From the NCBI GenBank assembly GCA_013287095.1, contig JABDEJ010000031.1:1-23877 (forward strand): DNA of 23,877 nt, given 5' to 3'. Source of the DNA: Bacteroidota bacterium (GTDB taxonomy: Bacteria; Bacteroidota; Bacteroidia; CAILMK01). The position numbers and the translations under genes were made by a program. Position 1 is the stretch's first letter; every line of letters begins with the position of its first letter. The notes beneath the pieces are model-generated. The model saw only the letters and a list, made by a program, of their open reading frames with translations, searched no databases and had not been told where the DNA came from. Shown here one piece after another: positions 6,472-15,223 of this stretch.

Positions 6472-7401
6472 CTATATTTTCATCCGGGCACTCAAGGTTA
6501 ATTCCAATATCCCACCAAATGTGGCAGGAACTGATGTTGCATAGGCATACGTCGCTCCAAATCTTGCATCGCCCAATTTACCTTTTACAAAAACCACTCC
6601 GGCCATTACAGATGAAGATGTTGCATAGTTTTCCTTAAAGTCAAGCCCTGCCCAAAACCTTTGCCTATAGAGGAATATACTACTTATTGCAAAGGACATG
6701 TATGAATTATTATCCTCAATAAAAAAAGAAGGCTGCAATTCGAAATTCTTATTGTGATTAATGAAGAAATTATACCCTGCTGAGAGGGTGTATGTCGGGT
6801 AAGGAGTGTAGTAAGAAGGATAACCACCATTTGGCTCCCATTCAAGGTTTGTACCGGGAATATTAAGCGCGGATATCCCTATGTAATAATTATTTGTACT
6901 ATAATAAAGGCCTAATCCTGCTTCAAATCCATAATTAGTCTTTGCAGGGGGAATAGGCACCCCATCGACGCTCCATGTCGGGGTAATTCCTTCATTCACA
7001 GTACCGGCATTAATTCCAAAGCTGAGGTCGCCACCGAAACCTGGTAAATAATGACATGATGCAGAAACCATGAATTCATTTTGACGAAGGAATCCAATGC
7101 TATAATGCGAATAACTTAATCCCGCGCCTATATAAAACTTTTGGGATTTTAAAGGAACAGCTCCATCCATAGAACTGGTTGCACTAATAGGTGAACTTGA
7201 ACCCTCATTATCATGAAAGTTCAGCCACTCATCCTGGAACAGGCCTGTTGCTGAGATATACCCAGTATCAGATCCAGCTGCTGCCGGGTTGTAGATCATT
7301 TTGTTAAACATATATTGCGAAAACAAAGGACCTTGCTGCGCATACAGTTTAACAGACATCAAAATAAAAACTGCCAATGTTGTGGGTAAATACTTTTTCA
7401 T
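6472..7401 (-). CDS. PorP/SprF-family type IX secretion outer-membrane protein
   Basis: A 309-residue protein with a signal peptide (cleavage likely after KLYA, residue 21) followed by 'QQGPLFSQYMFNKMIYNPAAAGS'. The 'QYM.N...~NPA.AG' signature marks the start of PorP/SprF barrels. The rest alternates short aromatic beta strands, and the C-terminus (ELTLSARMKI) is the last strand. PorP/SprF proteins are part of, or linked to, the T9SS; many genomes also carry several stand-alone copies that help export or anchor single partner proteins such as gliding adhesins. This copy stands alone, with no T9SS core genes beside it, so it is probably of the accessory type. A T9SS cargo gene is 10 kb away at 17009. 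Confidence 0.9.
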   Translation of the reverse strand: MKKYLPTTLAVFILMSVKLYAQQGPLFSQYMFNKMIYNPAAAGSDTGYISATGLFQDEWLNFHDNEGSSSPISATSSMDGAVPLKSQKFYIGAGLSYSHYSIGFLRQNEFMVSASCHYLPGFGGDLSFGINAGTVNEGITPTWSVDGVPIPPAKTNYGFEAGLGLYYSTNNYYIGISALNIPGTNLEWEPNGGYPSYYTPYPTYTLSAGYNFFINHNKNFELQPSFFIEDNNSYMSFAISSIFLYRQRFWAGLDFKENYATSSSVMAGVVFVKGKLGDARFGATYAYATSVPATFGGILELTLSARMKI

Positions 7402-7456
7402 CCTTTCTCGTTTTTTAGAAATGAAAATACCTGATAGTTATTAATTTCTTTGAAAC

Positions 7457-7478
7457 GCAATATTCTGATGAATATTGC
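7457..7478. other. 22-bp perfect palindrome upstream of porP-like gene
   Basis: GCAATATTC and GAATATTGC flank TGAT, giving 9 bp of perfect dyad symmetry 56-77 bp before the PorP start and 29 bp after the stop of the regulator gene. On the minus strand it could be a weak terminator for the upstream operon (only GTTTC follows, so it is poor) or an operator for porP. I cannot choose between these. Confidence 0.4.
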
Positions 7479-7507
7479 TTTGGGAATAATTAGTATTATT
7501 TTAACCT

Positions 7508-8218
7508 CTAATCATTTATATGGCTTTCGTGCAAAAGCCGGGAGAAGTTTTCTATGCGTATTTCCTTTTTGTAGAGACAGATGATGTTTTCAGAATTGAA
7601 ATCAGATAAAGTACGTATTGCAGTTTCGGTGGTGGTGCCGATAAAACTCGCAATATCTTCCCTGGTCATAATGATGTTCAGTGTTTTACCATCTTCTGCC
7701 AACCCAAACATTTCCTTTAATAATATCAATCCCTCAGCCATGCGTTCGCTCACAGGCTTTTGCATCATATCCACCATTTTCTTTTCAGCAGAAGCAAGGT
7801 CATGGCTCACTAGTTTCATGAGATTATTGGAAAGCTGCGCGTTGTTTTCCAGCACATTAAAGAACTCTTCGCGCGGGATGGAACAGATCACAGAATCTTC
7901 TATCGCTGCCGCTGATGCACGGTACCTGTCGCGGCAAAGCAATGATCTGTATCCAACCACATCGCCGTTGCGGGCCAGGCGTACTATTTGTTCTTTGTAA
8001 CCGGGCCCTAGCTTGTACACCTTAACCTTGCCGGAGAACAAACAATAGACTCCCTTGGGATGTGTGCCTTCCTGAAAAACAATCTGGCCCTTTCGGTATT
8101 GGCTTGCATCTTTCATATAGTCAAGCGTTTCCAGTTCTGCATTACTAAGATTGCCGAAAATGGAATTTCGCCTCATTATGCAATCCGTGCAATTGGGAAA
8201 AGCAATTTTAGTCACCAT
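7508..8218 (-). CDS. Crp/Fnr-family transcription regulator, FNR-like
   Basis: The 236 residues comprise a cyclic-nucleotide-binding-type beta barrel (about 20-135), the long dimer helix (about 125-155) and a C-terminal winged helix (about 155-230). The recognition helix reads TTTETAIRTL, with E198 and R202 at the positions that contact the TGA/TCA bases in FNR and CRP. The N-terminus has C10-x2-C13, and C112 lies in 'VICSIP', matching C20, C23 and C122 of E. coli FNR; the equivalent of C29 is S19. The protein may therefore sense oxygen, NO or redox state, but a cluster is unproven. It is the last gene of a three-gene operon, 5 bp after the PTPS gene, and an FNR-like site precedes that operon, pointing to autoregulation. 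The start ATG at 8218 fits the family N-terminus. Confidence 0.9.
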   Translation of the reverse strand: MVTKIAFPNCTDCIMRRNSIFGNLSNAELETLDYMKDASQYRKGQIVFQEGTHPKGVYCLFSGKVKVYKLGPGYKEQIVRLARNGDVVGYRSLLCRDRYRASAAAIEDSVICSIPREEFFNVLENNAQLSNNLMKLVSHDLASAEKKMVDMMQKPVSERMAEGLILLKEMFGLAEDGKTLNIIMTREDIASFIGTTTETAIRTLSDFNSENIICLYKKEIRIENFSRLLHESHIND

Positions 8219-8223
8219 TTAGA

Positions 8224-8664
8224 TTAGCGTTTGATATTAATACCCTGTGAGAACCATTCTGTAAAAGACGAATCCGTCTCGTATAATTTCAAACCGTGAA
8301 GATTGATATGTTGCGGCAGCGCCTTTTTGATCAGTTCTGAAAAATAAATAATTAGGTTTTCCGATGAGGGATTAAAAGGTAAAACCAACATGTTTTCGGC
8401 AGGGATTCCCGTTTGTGCATTTACCATTTTATCCGCGATATTCAACATGAGGCTATGGTCAAACCTGGAGATAATGGTTTCATACACAATCTTTTTCAGG
8501 TCGTTAAAATCAAGGATCATACCCGTTTCAGCGTCCACTTCGCCTGAAATCGTTACCCATAATTTATAAGAATGCCCATGGATATTTTTGCATGGGCCAT
8601 CGTAGCCTGTTAAAGCATGGGCCGCTTCAAAACTAAAGATCTTTGTAATGGTAACGCAGTTCAA
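8224..8664 (-). CDS. 6-pyruvoyl-tetrahydropterin synthase / 6-carboxytetrahydropterin synthase (QueD) family
   Basis: A 146-residue protein with the full active-site set of the family: zinc ligands H16 (FEAAHAL), H29 and H31 (NIHGHSY); catalytic C25; LDFNDLK at 51-57; the FDH pair (D69, H70); the NPSSEN motif; and the terminal Glu in YET (E129). The family converts dihydroneopterin triphosphate either to 6-carboxy-tetrahydropterin (queuosine and deazapurine pathway) or to 6-pyruvoyl-tetrahydropterin; sequence alone does not decide. No other queuosine genes are here. The only possible start is TTG at 8664, because an in-frame TGA lies nine codons upstream and no ATG occurs before the essential residues. 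This TTG overlaps the stop of the preceding gene (TTGA), a coupling arrangement. The family is certain; the exact reaction is not. Confidence 0.9.
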   Translation of the reverse strand: MNCVTITKIFSFEAAHALTGYDGPCKNIHGHSYKLWVTISGEVDAETGMILDFNDLKKIVYETIISRFDHSLMLNIADKMVNAQTGIPAENMLVLPFNPSSENLIIYFSELIKKALPQHINLHGLKLYETDSSFTEWFSQGINIKR

Positions 8665-10499
8665 ATAGCTGGTGTTTTGCTTTGGATATCAATTTCAATG
8701 GTGACGAGTTCCTGCTGTATTAATATAGCAGCCAAGCGACATTCCAGGTTTTCAAGATCTGATTTCATTTTAGCCAGGTACTTATTGGTTTCGCATTCGA
8801 TCTGCGGAATGAGTTTTTTATAATATTCAATACCACCATTTATATTGGTTTTGAATGAATTGACAAACTGGGAAAAGGAAGCGCCGATGCCACCTTTTTG
8901 TTTGTTTATTTCCCCTGCCAGATAATCAATGTACATCTTCAGTTCATTGATGAACATATTAGGACGGTATGTATCGTTCAGCAGGTTCGTTCTGCCATAG
9001 ATATGGTCCACCATTTGTTTTAAAGAATATTTTCCGGAGAAATATGCGATGTTCGGGCCGGGGCACACTGATGTCCTGGAGGCTACTTTTTGTTTGATAC
9101 CCGTAAGAATATATGACGGTGCGGTAAGGTCTTCGCAGAGACATGCTTTATGCGATATTTTTTCAAATTCAGCGGGGTCCGTATTGCCTGAAGTTTCCAA
9201 TTGTACCTGCTTGTCATGCTGGTATTGTCTTGATGCTGTACATATAGGAGTCTTTGTGAACTCGGTATTGGAAACCAGGAACTTTTTGATACAAGGGCTG
9301 CCCGGTCTGCGCAGGCTTAGGCGTCTTTTGATCTGTTGTTCGCTCAGGGTATTTCTAAGGTTATTGTAAGGCACGCCAAGTGGAGATGCATCACTGAGGT
9401 AAAGGTTTTCTTCTTTAGCTGCAACAAGCTCATTTAAAGTATATTCATCCACATTGGTCGCTTCAGGTACCAGGAGAAATGGGGTGCCCCATCCGGCCGA
9501 ATCTACATGGTAATAGGTTAGCAAAAAATTCTGTTCATTTGCCGTTCCGATACCGCCCTGAACACTTAATTTTTGTTGAGGAACTAATGGCATGTAATTT
9601 AGGCTCCTCGCTTTCCAGTTTTCCAGGCACAAAGCATAAAGTTCTTCCTTCAAGGCATTACGCTTTGTCTTAAACTCTTCCAGGATCGGCCCCAAAAGGT
9701 ATCCATCAGTTGCGAAAGCGTGGCCGCCGCAATTCAGGCCTGATTCCACCCTGAATTCTGAAATCCAGATTCCTTTTTTTGCCAGATATTTTCCCTGTAT
9801 TTGTGCAGAACGGAAATCACTTACTTTCAGGATGACTGATTTGATAAATTCGCCCTTTTCATCAGGCAAAAAATCCTTGAACGAGGATATGTAAGCAAAT
9901 AATCTTGCATTAAATCCGGCGGAAATAACAACCGATGACCTCACTGTACTATTGGCGAATCCACGTAGGGCCGCCAGCGCATCGGATTGCTCTGCAGGAA
10001 GCGGATTGCCATCTTGCCCATAGTTTGTTTTATCAATCTTGGCCATTATGTTCACGTTGATATCGCCGGGCTCAATCCTTTCTTTGATTTTTTCTTCCAG
10101 TTTATCTTTGTCTAATTTATTATCACTTTTTAACCAGGAATAATATAGCTTTTTCAGGGATGAATTTTCACTAAGCAGGTCTAAGTACTTTGTCAGCTCA
10201 CTAGCTTCAGACAAGGATGATATTTTGACTTCCTGAATCTGCTTTTTGATAATTTCATCTAGTAAATCGAGGTAAGAAGTAATGCGCCGGGCTCTGCTAT
10301 CTGGCTCAGTCCTTTTAATCGGGACATAGGTATAACCGTATTCCCTGCAATGATAAGACCTCATGTCTTCGATCAGTACATCATCAACAAGCGATACAAC
10401 GGAAGAGATGCCATATTTAGCAACTTTTAAGGGCGTGTTGATACTAAAAGCCAGTCCAAGTACAGGAATGTGAAAAGAATGGAGCCTTGAATTCATCAT
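8661..10499 (-). CDS. Conserved-looking 612-residue protein of unknown function, possibly a TIM-barrel enzyme
   Basis: I do not recognise a named family. The N-terminus (IPVLGLAFSINTPLKVAKYG) and the later blocks SGLNCGGHAFATDG (253-266), VQGGIGTANE (313-322), DSAGWGTPFLLVPEA (333-347) and LSDASPLGVPYNN (368-380) are glycine-rich and look like conserved active-site loops. They recall FMN-type TIM barrels such as nitronate monooxygenase or glutamate synthase, but only weakly. An insert at about 75-145 is charged and helical. From residue 400 there are five cysteines (C403, C420, C453, C455, C479, the last in CPGPN), which could bind metal or an Fe-S cluster. The C-terminal 80 residues look like a coiled coil. 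There is no signal peptide or membrane helix, so it is cytoplasmic. It leads the operon with the PTPS-like gene and the FNR-like regulator. Two ATG codons in tandem begin it. Confidence 0.8.
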   Translation of the reverse strand: MMNSRLHSFHIPVLGLAFSINTPLKVAKYGISSVVSLVDDVLIEDMRSYHCREYGYTYVPIKRTEPDSRARRITSYLDLLDEIIKKQIQEVKISSLSEASELTKYLDLLSENSSLKKLYYSWLKSDNKLDKDKLEEKIKERIEPGDINVNIMAKIDKTNYGQDGNPLPAEQSDALAALRGFANSTVRSSVVISAGFNARLFAYISSFKDFLPDEKGEFIKSVILKVSDFRSAQIQGKYLAKKGIWISEFRVESGLNCGGHAFATDGYLLGPILEEFKTKRNALKEELYALCLENWKARSLNYMPLVPQQKLSVQGGIGTANEQNFLLTYYHVDSAGWGTPFLLVPEATNVDEYTLNELVAAKEENLYLSDASPLGVPYNNLRNTLSEQQIKRRLSLRRPGSPCIKKFLVSNTEFTKTPICTASRQYQHDKQVQLETSGNTDPAEFEKISHKACLCEDLTAPSYILTGIKQKVASRTSVCPGPNIAYFSGKYSLKQMVDHIYGRTNLLNDTYRPNMFINELKMYIDYLAGEINKQKGGIGASFSQFVNSFKTNINGGIEYYKKLIPQIECETNKYLAKMKSDLENLECRLAAILIQQELVTIEIDIQSKTPAI

Positions 10500-10515
10500 A
10501 ATATATTAAAAAAGG

Positions 10516-10523
10516 CAAAGTTA
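10516..10523 (-). promoter_or_regulatory. -7 promoter element of the 612-aa protein/PTPS/FNR operon
   Basis: The minus strand reads TAACTTTG, a full match to TAnnTTTG, with a predicted start near 10511 and a leader of about 12 bases before the ATG at 10499. There is no -33 TTTG; instead an FNR-like palindrome lies where an activator would replace it. Confidence 0.55.
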
Positions 10524-10545
10524 GATGGCCTGATCAGCATAAAAT

Positions 10546-10559
10546 ATGATTTAGATCAT
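10546..10559. promoter_or_regulatory. FNR/CRP-type operator
   Basis: ATGAT-TTAG-ATCAT has the TGAT-N4-ATCA core of FNR boxes (TTGAT-N4-ATCAA). Its centre (10552.5) is about 41 bp upstream of the start predicted from the -7 box at 10516-10523, the classic class II activation distance. The operon it precedes ends with an FNR-like regulator. Confidence 0.5.
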
Positions 10560-10652
10560 GGTTTTGGGAGAAAGCAATGGCTATTCGATCCAAAAAAACA
10601 AAAATTCTAAAAACATGACCTGCATCAGTTTTCAACTTGTCCCCCGTCACGG

Positions 10653-10680
10653 TTTGCCCTTTTCAGGAATTTATACTTTG
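10653..10680 (+). promoter_or_regulatory. Possible promoter of the spt cassette
   Basis: TTTG at 10653-10656 and TATACTTTG at 10672-10680 resemble the -33 and -7 elements, but the spacing is about 2-4 bases short and the -7 box has one base more or less than TAnnTTTG. It would give a leader of about 55-60 bases. The rest of the interval 10560-10742 holds nothing else I can name. Confidence 0.35.
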
Positions 10681-10715
10681 CATGCTGGATTAAAGATGGA
10701 TTTCGAGTCCCCTGA

Positions 10716-12002
<1,287 letters not shown>

Positions 12003-12038
12003 TCATAATATCATTAAAATATATTTATCAGAAAGTAA

Positions 12039-13154
12039 ATGGAAATTAAAGAAGTAAGGACAAAATCAGAACTCAAAAAATTTGTCATGTTTCCGCATCA
12101 ACTCTATGCCGGAAACAAATATTGGGTACCCAGCCTTGTTTTTGATGAAATGAATATATTGAGAAGGGATAAGAATCCTGCCTTTGATCATTGTGAATCA
12201 AAATACTGGCTTGCATACCAGGATGGCGAAATTGTAGGACGTGTAGCGGCAATTGTAAACCGCCATTATATTGATAAATGGAAAAACAAATATGTCCGTT
12301 TCGGATGGATTGATTTCATTGATGACCTTGCGGTTTCGAAGGCGCTAACAGAGAAAGTAGAAATTTGGGCTTCGTCATTAGGCATGACTGCAATACATGG
12401 TCCTCTCGGATTTACCGATATGGATCCAGAGGGGCTGTTGATCAGCGGATTCGACGAGATTGGCAACATGGCTTCTATATATAACTATCCGTATTATCAA
12501 AACCATTTCGATAAACTTGATTATAAAAAGGATACGGACTGGATTGAATTTGAAGTGAATGTGCCGGATGTCATTCCCGAAAAAGTTGTTCGTGTCGCAG
12601 AAATTGTCAAAGCAAAATACAAACTTGAAGTACTTAAAACAAAATCAAGAAAGGATCTACTGCCCTATACCCACCGGATATTTGATTTACTGAATATTAC
12701 TTATTCTCATCTGTATGGAGTTACAGAGCTTACTGAAAAACAGATCGAAGCATACATCAAGCAATATTTTGGTTTTATACGGCATGAATATGTAACGCTC
12801 GTAGTGGATGAAGACAAAAACCTGGTTGCCTTTGGCATTTCCATGCCGTCGTTGTCTAAAGCGCTCCGGAAATCAAACGGGAAATTATTCCCTTTCGGGT
12901 TCTTAAGACTTATGCGTGCCATGAAAAAAAATGACCGGCTGGATATGTATCTGATCGGTGTGCATCCAAAATACCAGAATAAAGGTGTGAATGCGTTATT
13001 GATGGTTGAACTGACTCAAACCTGTATCAGAAACGGAATCAAAGTGGCAGAAGCACACCATGAACTCGAAGATAATACAAAAGTTCAGGCCACCTGGGAC
13101 TATTTTGACAGTCGAAAACATAAACGTAGAAGATGCTATATCAAGCAGTTGTGA
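12039..13154 (+). CDS. GNAT-fold, YghO-like acyltransferase; candidate ceramide synthase
   Basis: The 371-residue protein has two GNAT-like halves. The N-terminal half contains FPHQLYAGNKYWVPSL (18-33) and GPLGFTDMDPEG (121-132), wording I associate with the YghO-like family. The C-terminal half has the acyl-CoA pyrophosphate loop region IGVHPKYQNKGVNALL (306-321), a variant of the QxxGxG/A motif, then AEAHHELEDNTKVQATW. It lies 36 bp after spt on the same strand. In Caulobacter a GNAT-type protein (bCerS) N-acylates sphinganine-type bases and is genetically tied to spt, so this gene is a good candidate for the N-acylation step. That is inference from fold and neighbourhood. The GNAT fold is sure; the substrate is not. 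Confidence 0.75.
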   Translation: MEIKEVRTKSELKKFVMFPHQLYAGNKYWVPSLVFDEMNILRRDKNPAFDHCESKYWLAYQDGEIVGRVAAIVNRHYIDKWKNKYVRFGWIDFIDDLAVSKALTEKVEIWASSLGMTAIHGPLGFTDMDPEGLLISGFDEIGNMASIYNYPYYQNHFDKLDYKKDTDWIEFEVNVPDVIPEKVVRVAEIVKAKYKLEVLKTKSRKDLLPYTHRIFDLLNITYSHLYGVTELTEKQIEAYIKQYFGFIRHEYVTLVVDEDKNLVAFGISMPSLSKALRKSNGKLFPFGFLRLMRAMKKNDRLDMYLIGVHPKYQNKGVNALLMVELTQTCIRNGIKVAEAHHELEDNTKVQATWDYFDSRKHKRRRCYIKQL

Positions 13155-13195
13155 TCCGATTTAAAAGAGACGTATCTTCGTTTCTGTTTTGAATC

Positions 13196-14050
13196 ATGAA
13201 AGATAAAATATGTGTCGTTACCGGTGCCAGTAATGGTATCGGGAAAGAAATAGCCATACAATTGGCAACAATGGGCGCAAGGGTGGCCATGGTTTGCAGG
13301 AACGAACAACGCGGCCTGCTGGCAAAAAAAGAAATTGAAGAATCATCCGGGTCGAATAAAATAGATTTGTTACTGGCTGATTTAAGTTCGCTAATTCAAA
13401 TAAGACAATTAGCTGAAAAACTGTCTGATAGCTATTCCTACATTGATGTTTTAATAAACAACGCAGGTAATTTTTATTTGAAAAAGCAATTTTACGAAGA
13501 TGGGATAGAAATGACTTTTGCGATAAATTATCTTGCGCCGTTTTACCTCACAAACCTTCTTCTTGACAAAGTCAAATCAGCCCCGCAAGGAAGGATCCTG
13601 ATTGTATCTTCCCGCAACCAACTCATGGGAAAATTTGACCTGGATCACTATGATTTCAATAACAGGATATATAACGGACTACAAGCCTACTCTAACTCCA
13701 AGCTCATGACGGTTATTTATACCCGGGAACTGGCGAAAAGACTTAAGGGTAGCAAAGTTACCATCAACGCCATCCACCCGGGAAATGTAAAAACCAATAT
13801 AGGCATGAACGACAATAACTGGTTGTTCAAATTCATATGGCGCACGAGGTCTTTGTTCAATATCTCCGTAGAAAAAGGCGCAGAAACCACTGTATATCTG
13901 GCTACTGATCCAGAAATCGAAAAGTATTCAGGACAATATTTTGCCCATAAGAAAATCGCAAAAGTCAATCCTATCGCCAACCAACCAGGCGTAGGCGAAA
14001 AACTATGGGATTTTACAGAACGGATGATAAGAGATGCAAGCGAGCAATAA
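13196..14050 (+). CDS. Short-chain dehydrogenase/reductase; candidate 3-ketosphinganine reductase
   Basis: A classical SDR of 284 residues, similar in layout to the retinol-dehydrogenase-like group. It has the cofactor motif TGASNGIG (9-16), NNAG (88-91), the active-site serine in IVSS (138/139), the YxxxK pair Y165/K169 in YSNSK, and HPGNVKT after strand 6. R35 in 'MVCRNEQRG' after strand 2 suggests NADPH preference. It follows the acyltransferase by 41 bp; a weak promoter-like TATCTTCG occurs at about 13169-13176 in the gap, so it may be partly independent. As the third gene behind spt it is a plausible reductase of 3-ketosphinganine, like eukaryotic KDSR, which is also an SDR. This is positional inference; the Caulobacter CerR is a different, extended SDR type. 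Confidence 0.85.
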   Translation: MKDKICVVTGASNGIGKEIAIQLATMGARVAMVCRNEQRGLLAKKEIEESSGSNKIDLLLADLSSLIQIRQLAEKLSDSYSYIDVLINNAGNFYLKKQFYEDGIEMTFAINYLAPFYLTNLLLDKVKSAPQGRILIVSSRNQLMGKFDLDHYDFNNRIYNGLQAYSNSKLMTVIYTRELAKRLKGSKVTINAIHPGNVKTNIGMNDNNWLFKFIWRTRSLFNISVEKGAETTVYLATDPEIEKYSGQYFAHKKIAKVNPIANQPGVGEKLWDFTERMIRDASEQ

Positions 14051-14066
14051 AATGCTTTGTCTTCTT

Positions 14067-14444
14067 TTATCTCTGCTCAAGAACAGATAAAACATTGCCC
14101 GCAGGATCTTTGAACCAGGCAATCTTTGGCCCCATTTCAGGATTGTCAACAATACCTTTTGCATTGGTACCAAATGAAGGATATTGTTCAAATTTGATTC
14201 CTTTTGCTGTCAGCTCATCAACAGTCTTTTCTACGTCTGAAACAGGAAAGTTGAGTACAGTGAAACTTGCCGGCGCATGATCAGGCTTTGGATATACCAT
14301 TACCGGGTTTCCGCCATTGACTTTTAGCTCCAGCATACCATGATTCTCAGAAACAGGAATGCCGAGTGAACCGTTGTAAAACTGTTTCGCTTTTTCAATG
14401 TCGTTTACCGAAAAACTGCTGGATGCTTTTGAATTCTCTAACAT
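14067..14444 (-). CDS. VOC (glyoxalase/bleomycin-resistance fold) family protein
   Basis: A 125-residue protein with the paired beta-alpha-beta-beta-beta units of the vicinal oxygen chelate fold: '[24 protein letters not shown]' opens the first, '[26 protein letters not shown]' the second, and '[16 protein letters not shown]' ends it. Of the four usual metal-ligand positions only the last Glu (E123) is plainly kept; Ser replaces the first His (around residue 9) and Thr (T62) the third. It is thus probably not a standard glyoxalase I and its activity is unknown. It is convergent with the SDR gene, the stops only 16 bp apart. The ATG at 14444 is preceded by a -7 promoter element. Confidence 0.85.
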   Translation of the reverse strand: MLENSKASSSFSVNDIEKAKQFYNGSLGIPVSENHGMLELKVNGGNPVMVYPKPDHAPASFTVLNFPVSDVEKTVDELTAKGIKFEQYPSFGTNAKGIVDNPEMGPKIAWFKDPAGNVLSVLEQR

Positions 14445-14487
14445 ATAATTGGTATTTAAATGGTTACTAAGTTATTGTTTCCTAATC

Positions 14488-14495
14488 CAAATATA
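14488..14495 (-). promoter_or_regulatory. -7 promoter element of the VOC gene
   Basis: The minus strand reads TATATTTG, a full TAnnTTTG match, 44-51 bases before the ATG at 14444. No -33 TTTG is seen. The remainder of 14445-14628 is AT-rich and then mildly GC-rich, with no gene. Confidence 0.4.
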
Positions 14496-14628
14496 CAACC
14501 AAATAAAACGGAATTGGTTTTATGACAAGGATTATGTTTTTGTTAAGTCCCTAACAACCAAAACAACCCCACGGCCCGGGAAATCAGTAGCCCCGGACAG
14601 CAGGGCTGCCTGAATAAATTGGAACACA

Positions 14629-15129
14629 TCAATGCTCGTCAGCACTCGGCCCATAGCTTCCTGGAATAGGAATATCCAAAAGCCTTAAGAACACTCCAAG
14701 TTGGGCACGGTGATGAACGGTCTGACTGAATGACATTCGTATTACGTCACCTTTTGGCGCTTCATACCATAACTCCTCACCATTTGCGCCACCACGCATT
14801 TGCCAGTTTTTCTTCAGCAGTTCTTCATCTGCTTTTTCAAGTTGCTCCCGTCCTTGAATATAGGCTTTTTCATGCATTTCAAGCAATTCAGTACGGTTGT
14901 TCGCAAGGACCGGCTTGAACTCGCTTTGCATTAAATTCAAGGCGTCCGTGGTTAGTGCCATGTGAACCCAGCCGGGTAGTTCAGCCACGTGAGATGCAAG
15001 CCTTTGCATGGTCATACTTTTTGGGTGTGGCTGCCATAAGAACTTGTCTTCGGGTACACGTTCCAGCATTTTGCGGGTGGTTTGAGCTTCCTGCTCCATT
15101 TCTTTCAATAACATTGGGATGATTTCCAT
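14629..15129 (-). CDS. DinB-family protein
   Basis: A 166-residue four-helix-bundle protein of the DinB/YfiT type. It starts MEIIPMLLKEMEQEAQTTRKMLERVPEDKFLWQPHPKSMT, where 'L..vP.dk..w.PHpkSM' is a family hallmark. H47 lies in LASHVAEL and H139/H140 in QTVHHRAQLG ('HHRGQL' pattern), which supply the metal ligands of the bundle. DinB proteins are metal-dependent and some relatives are thiol (bacillithiol or mycothiol) transferases; many have no known reaction. It follows the WYL regulator gene by 76 bp on the same strand, and DinB or VOC genes next to YafY/WYL regulators are common, so the regulator may control it. Confidence 0.88.
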   Translation of the reverse strand: MEIIPMLLKEMEQEAQTTRKMLERVPEDKFLWQPHPKSMTMQRLASHVAELPGWVHMALTTDALNLMQSEFKPVLANNRTELLEMHEKAYIQGREQLEKADEELLKKNWQMRGGANGEELWYEAPKGDVIRMSFSQTVHHRAQLGVFLRLLDIPIPGSYGPSADEH

Positions 15130-15195
15130 AATTGTGTTTTTTTTAAATTATGGAGCAAAGAAACCCACGCCCACTGACAACCCTATGTCAGTCCA

Positions 15196-15223
15196 TTTTC
15201 AGAAATTAATAATTTTCTGAAAA
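15196..15223. other. Hairpin overlapping the stop codon of the WYL regulator gene
   Basis: TTTTCAGAAA (15196-15205) and TTTCTGAAAA (15214-15223) form a perfect 10-bp stem around an 8-base loop that holds the TAA stop (15206-15208, minus strand). It may mark a transcript 3' end, but no T-tract follows on the minus strand. Confidence 0.35.

Noticed and set aside
7581..8000. A 139-codon plus-strand open frame opposite the FNR-like gene
   Set aside because: The opposite strand has the complete Crp/Fnr domain order; this frame has no recognisable motif or promoter.
15196..15223. Intrinsic terminator after the WYL gene
   Set aside because: The stem is AT-rich and has no T-tract in the direction of transcription, so it is listed only as a hairpin.
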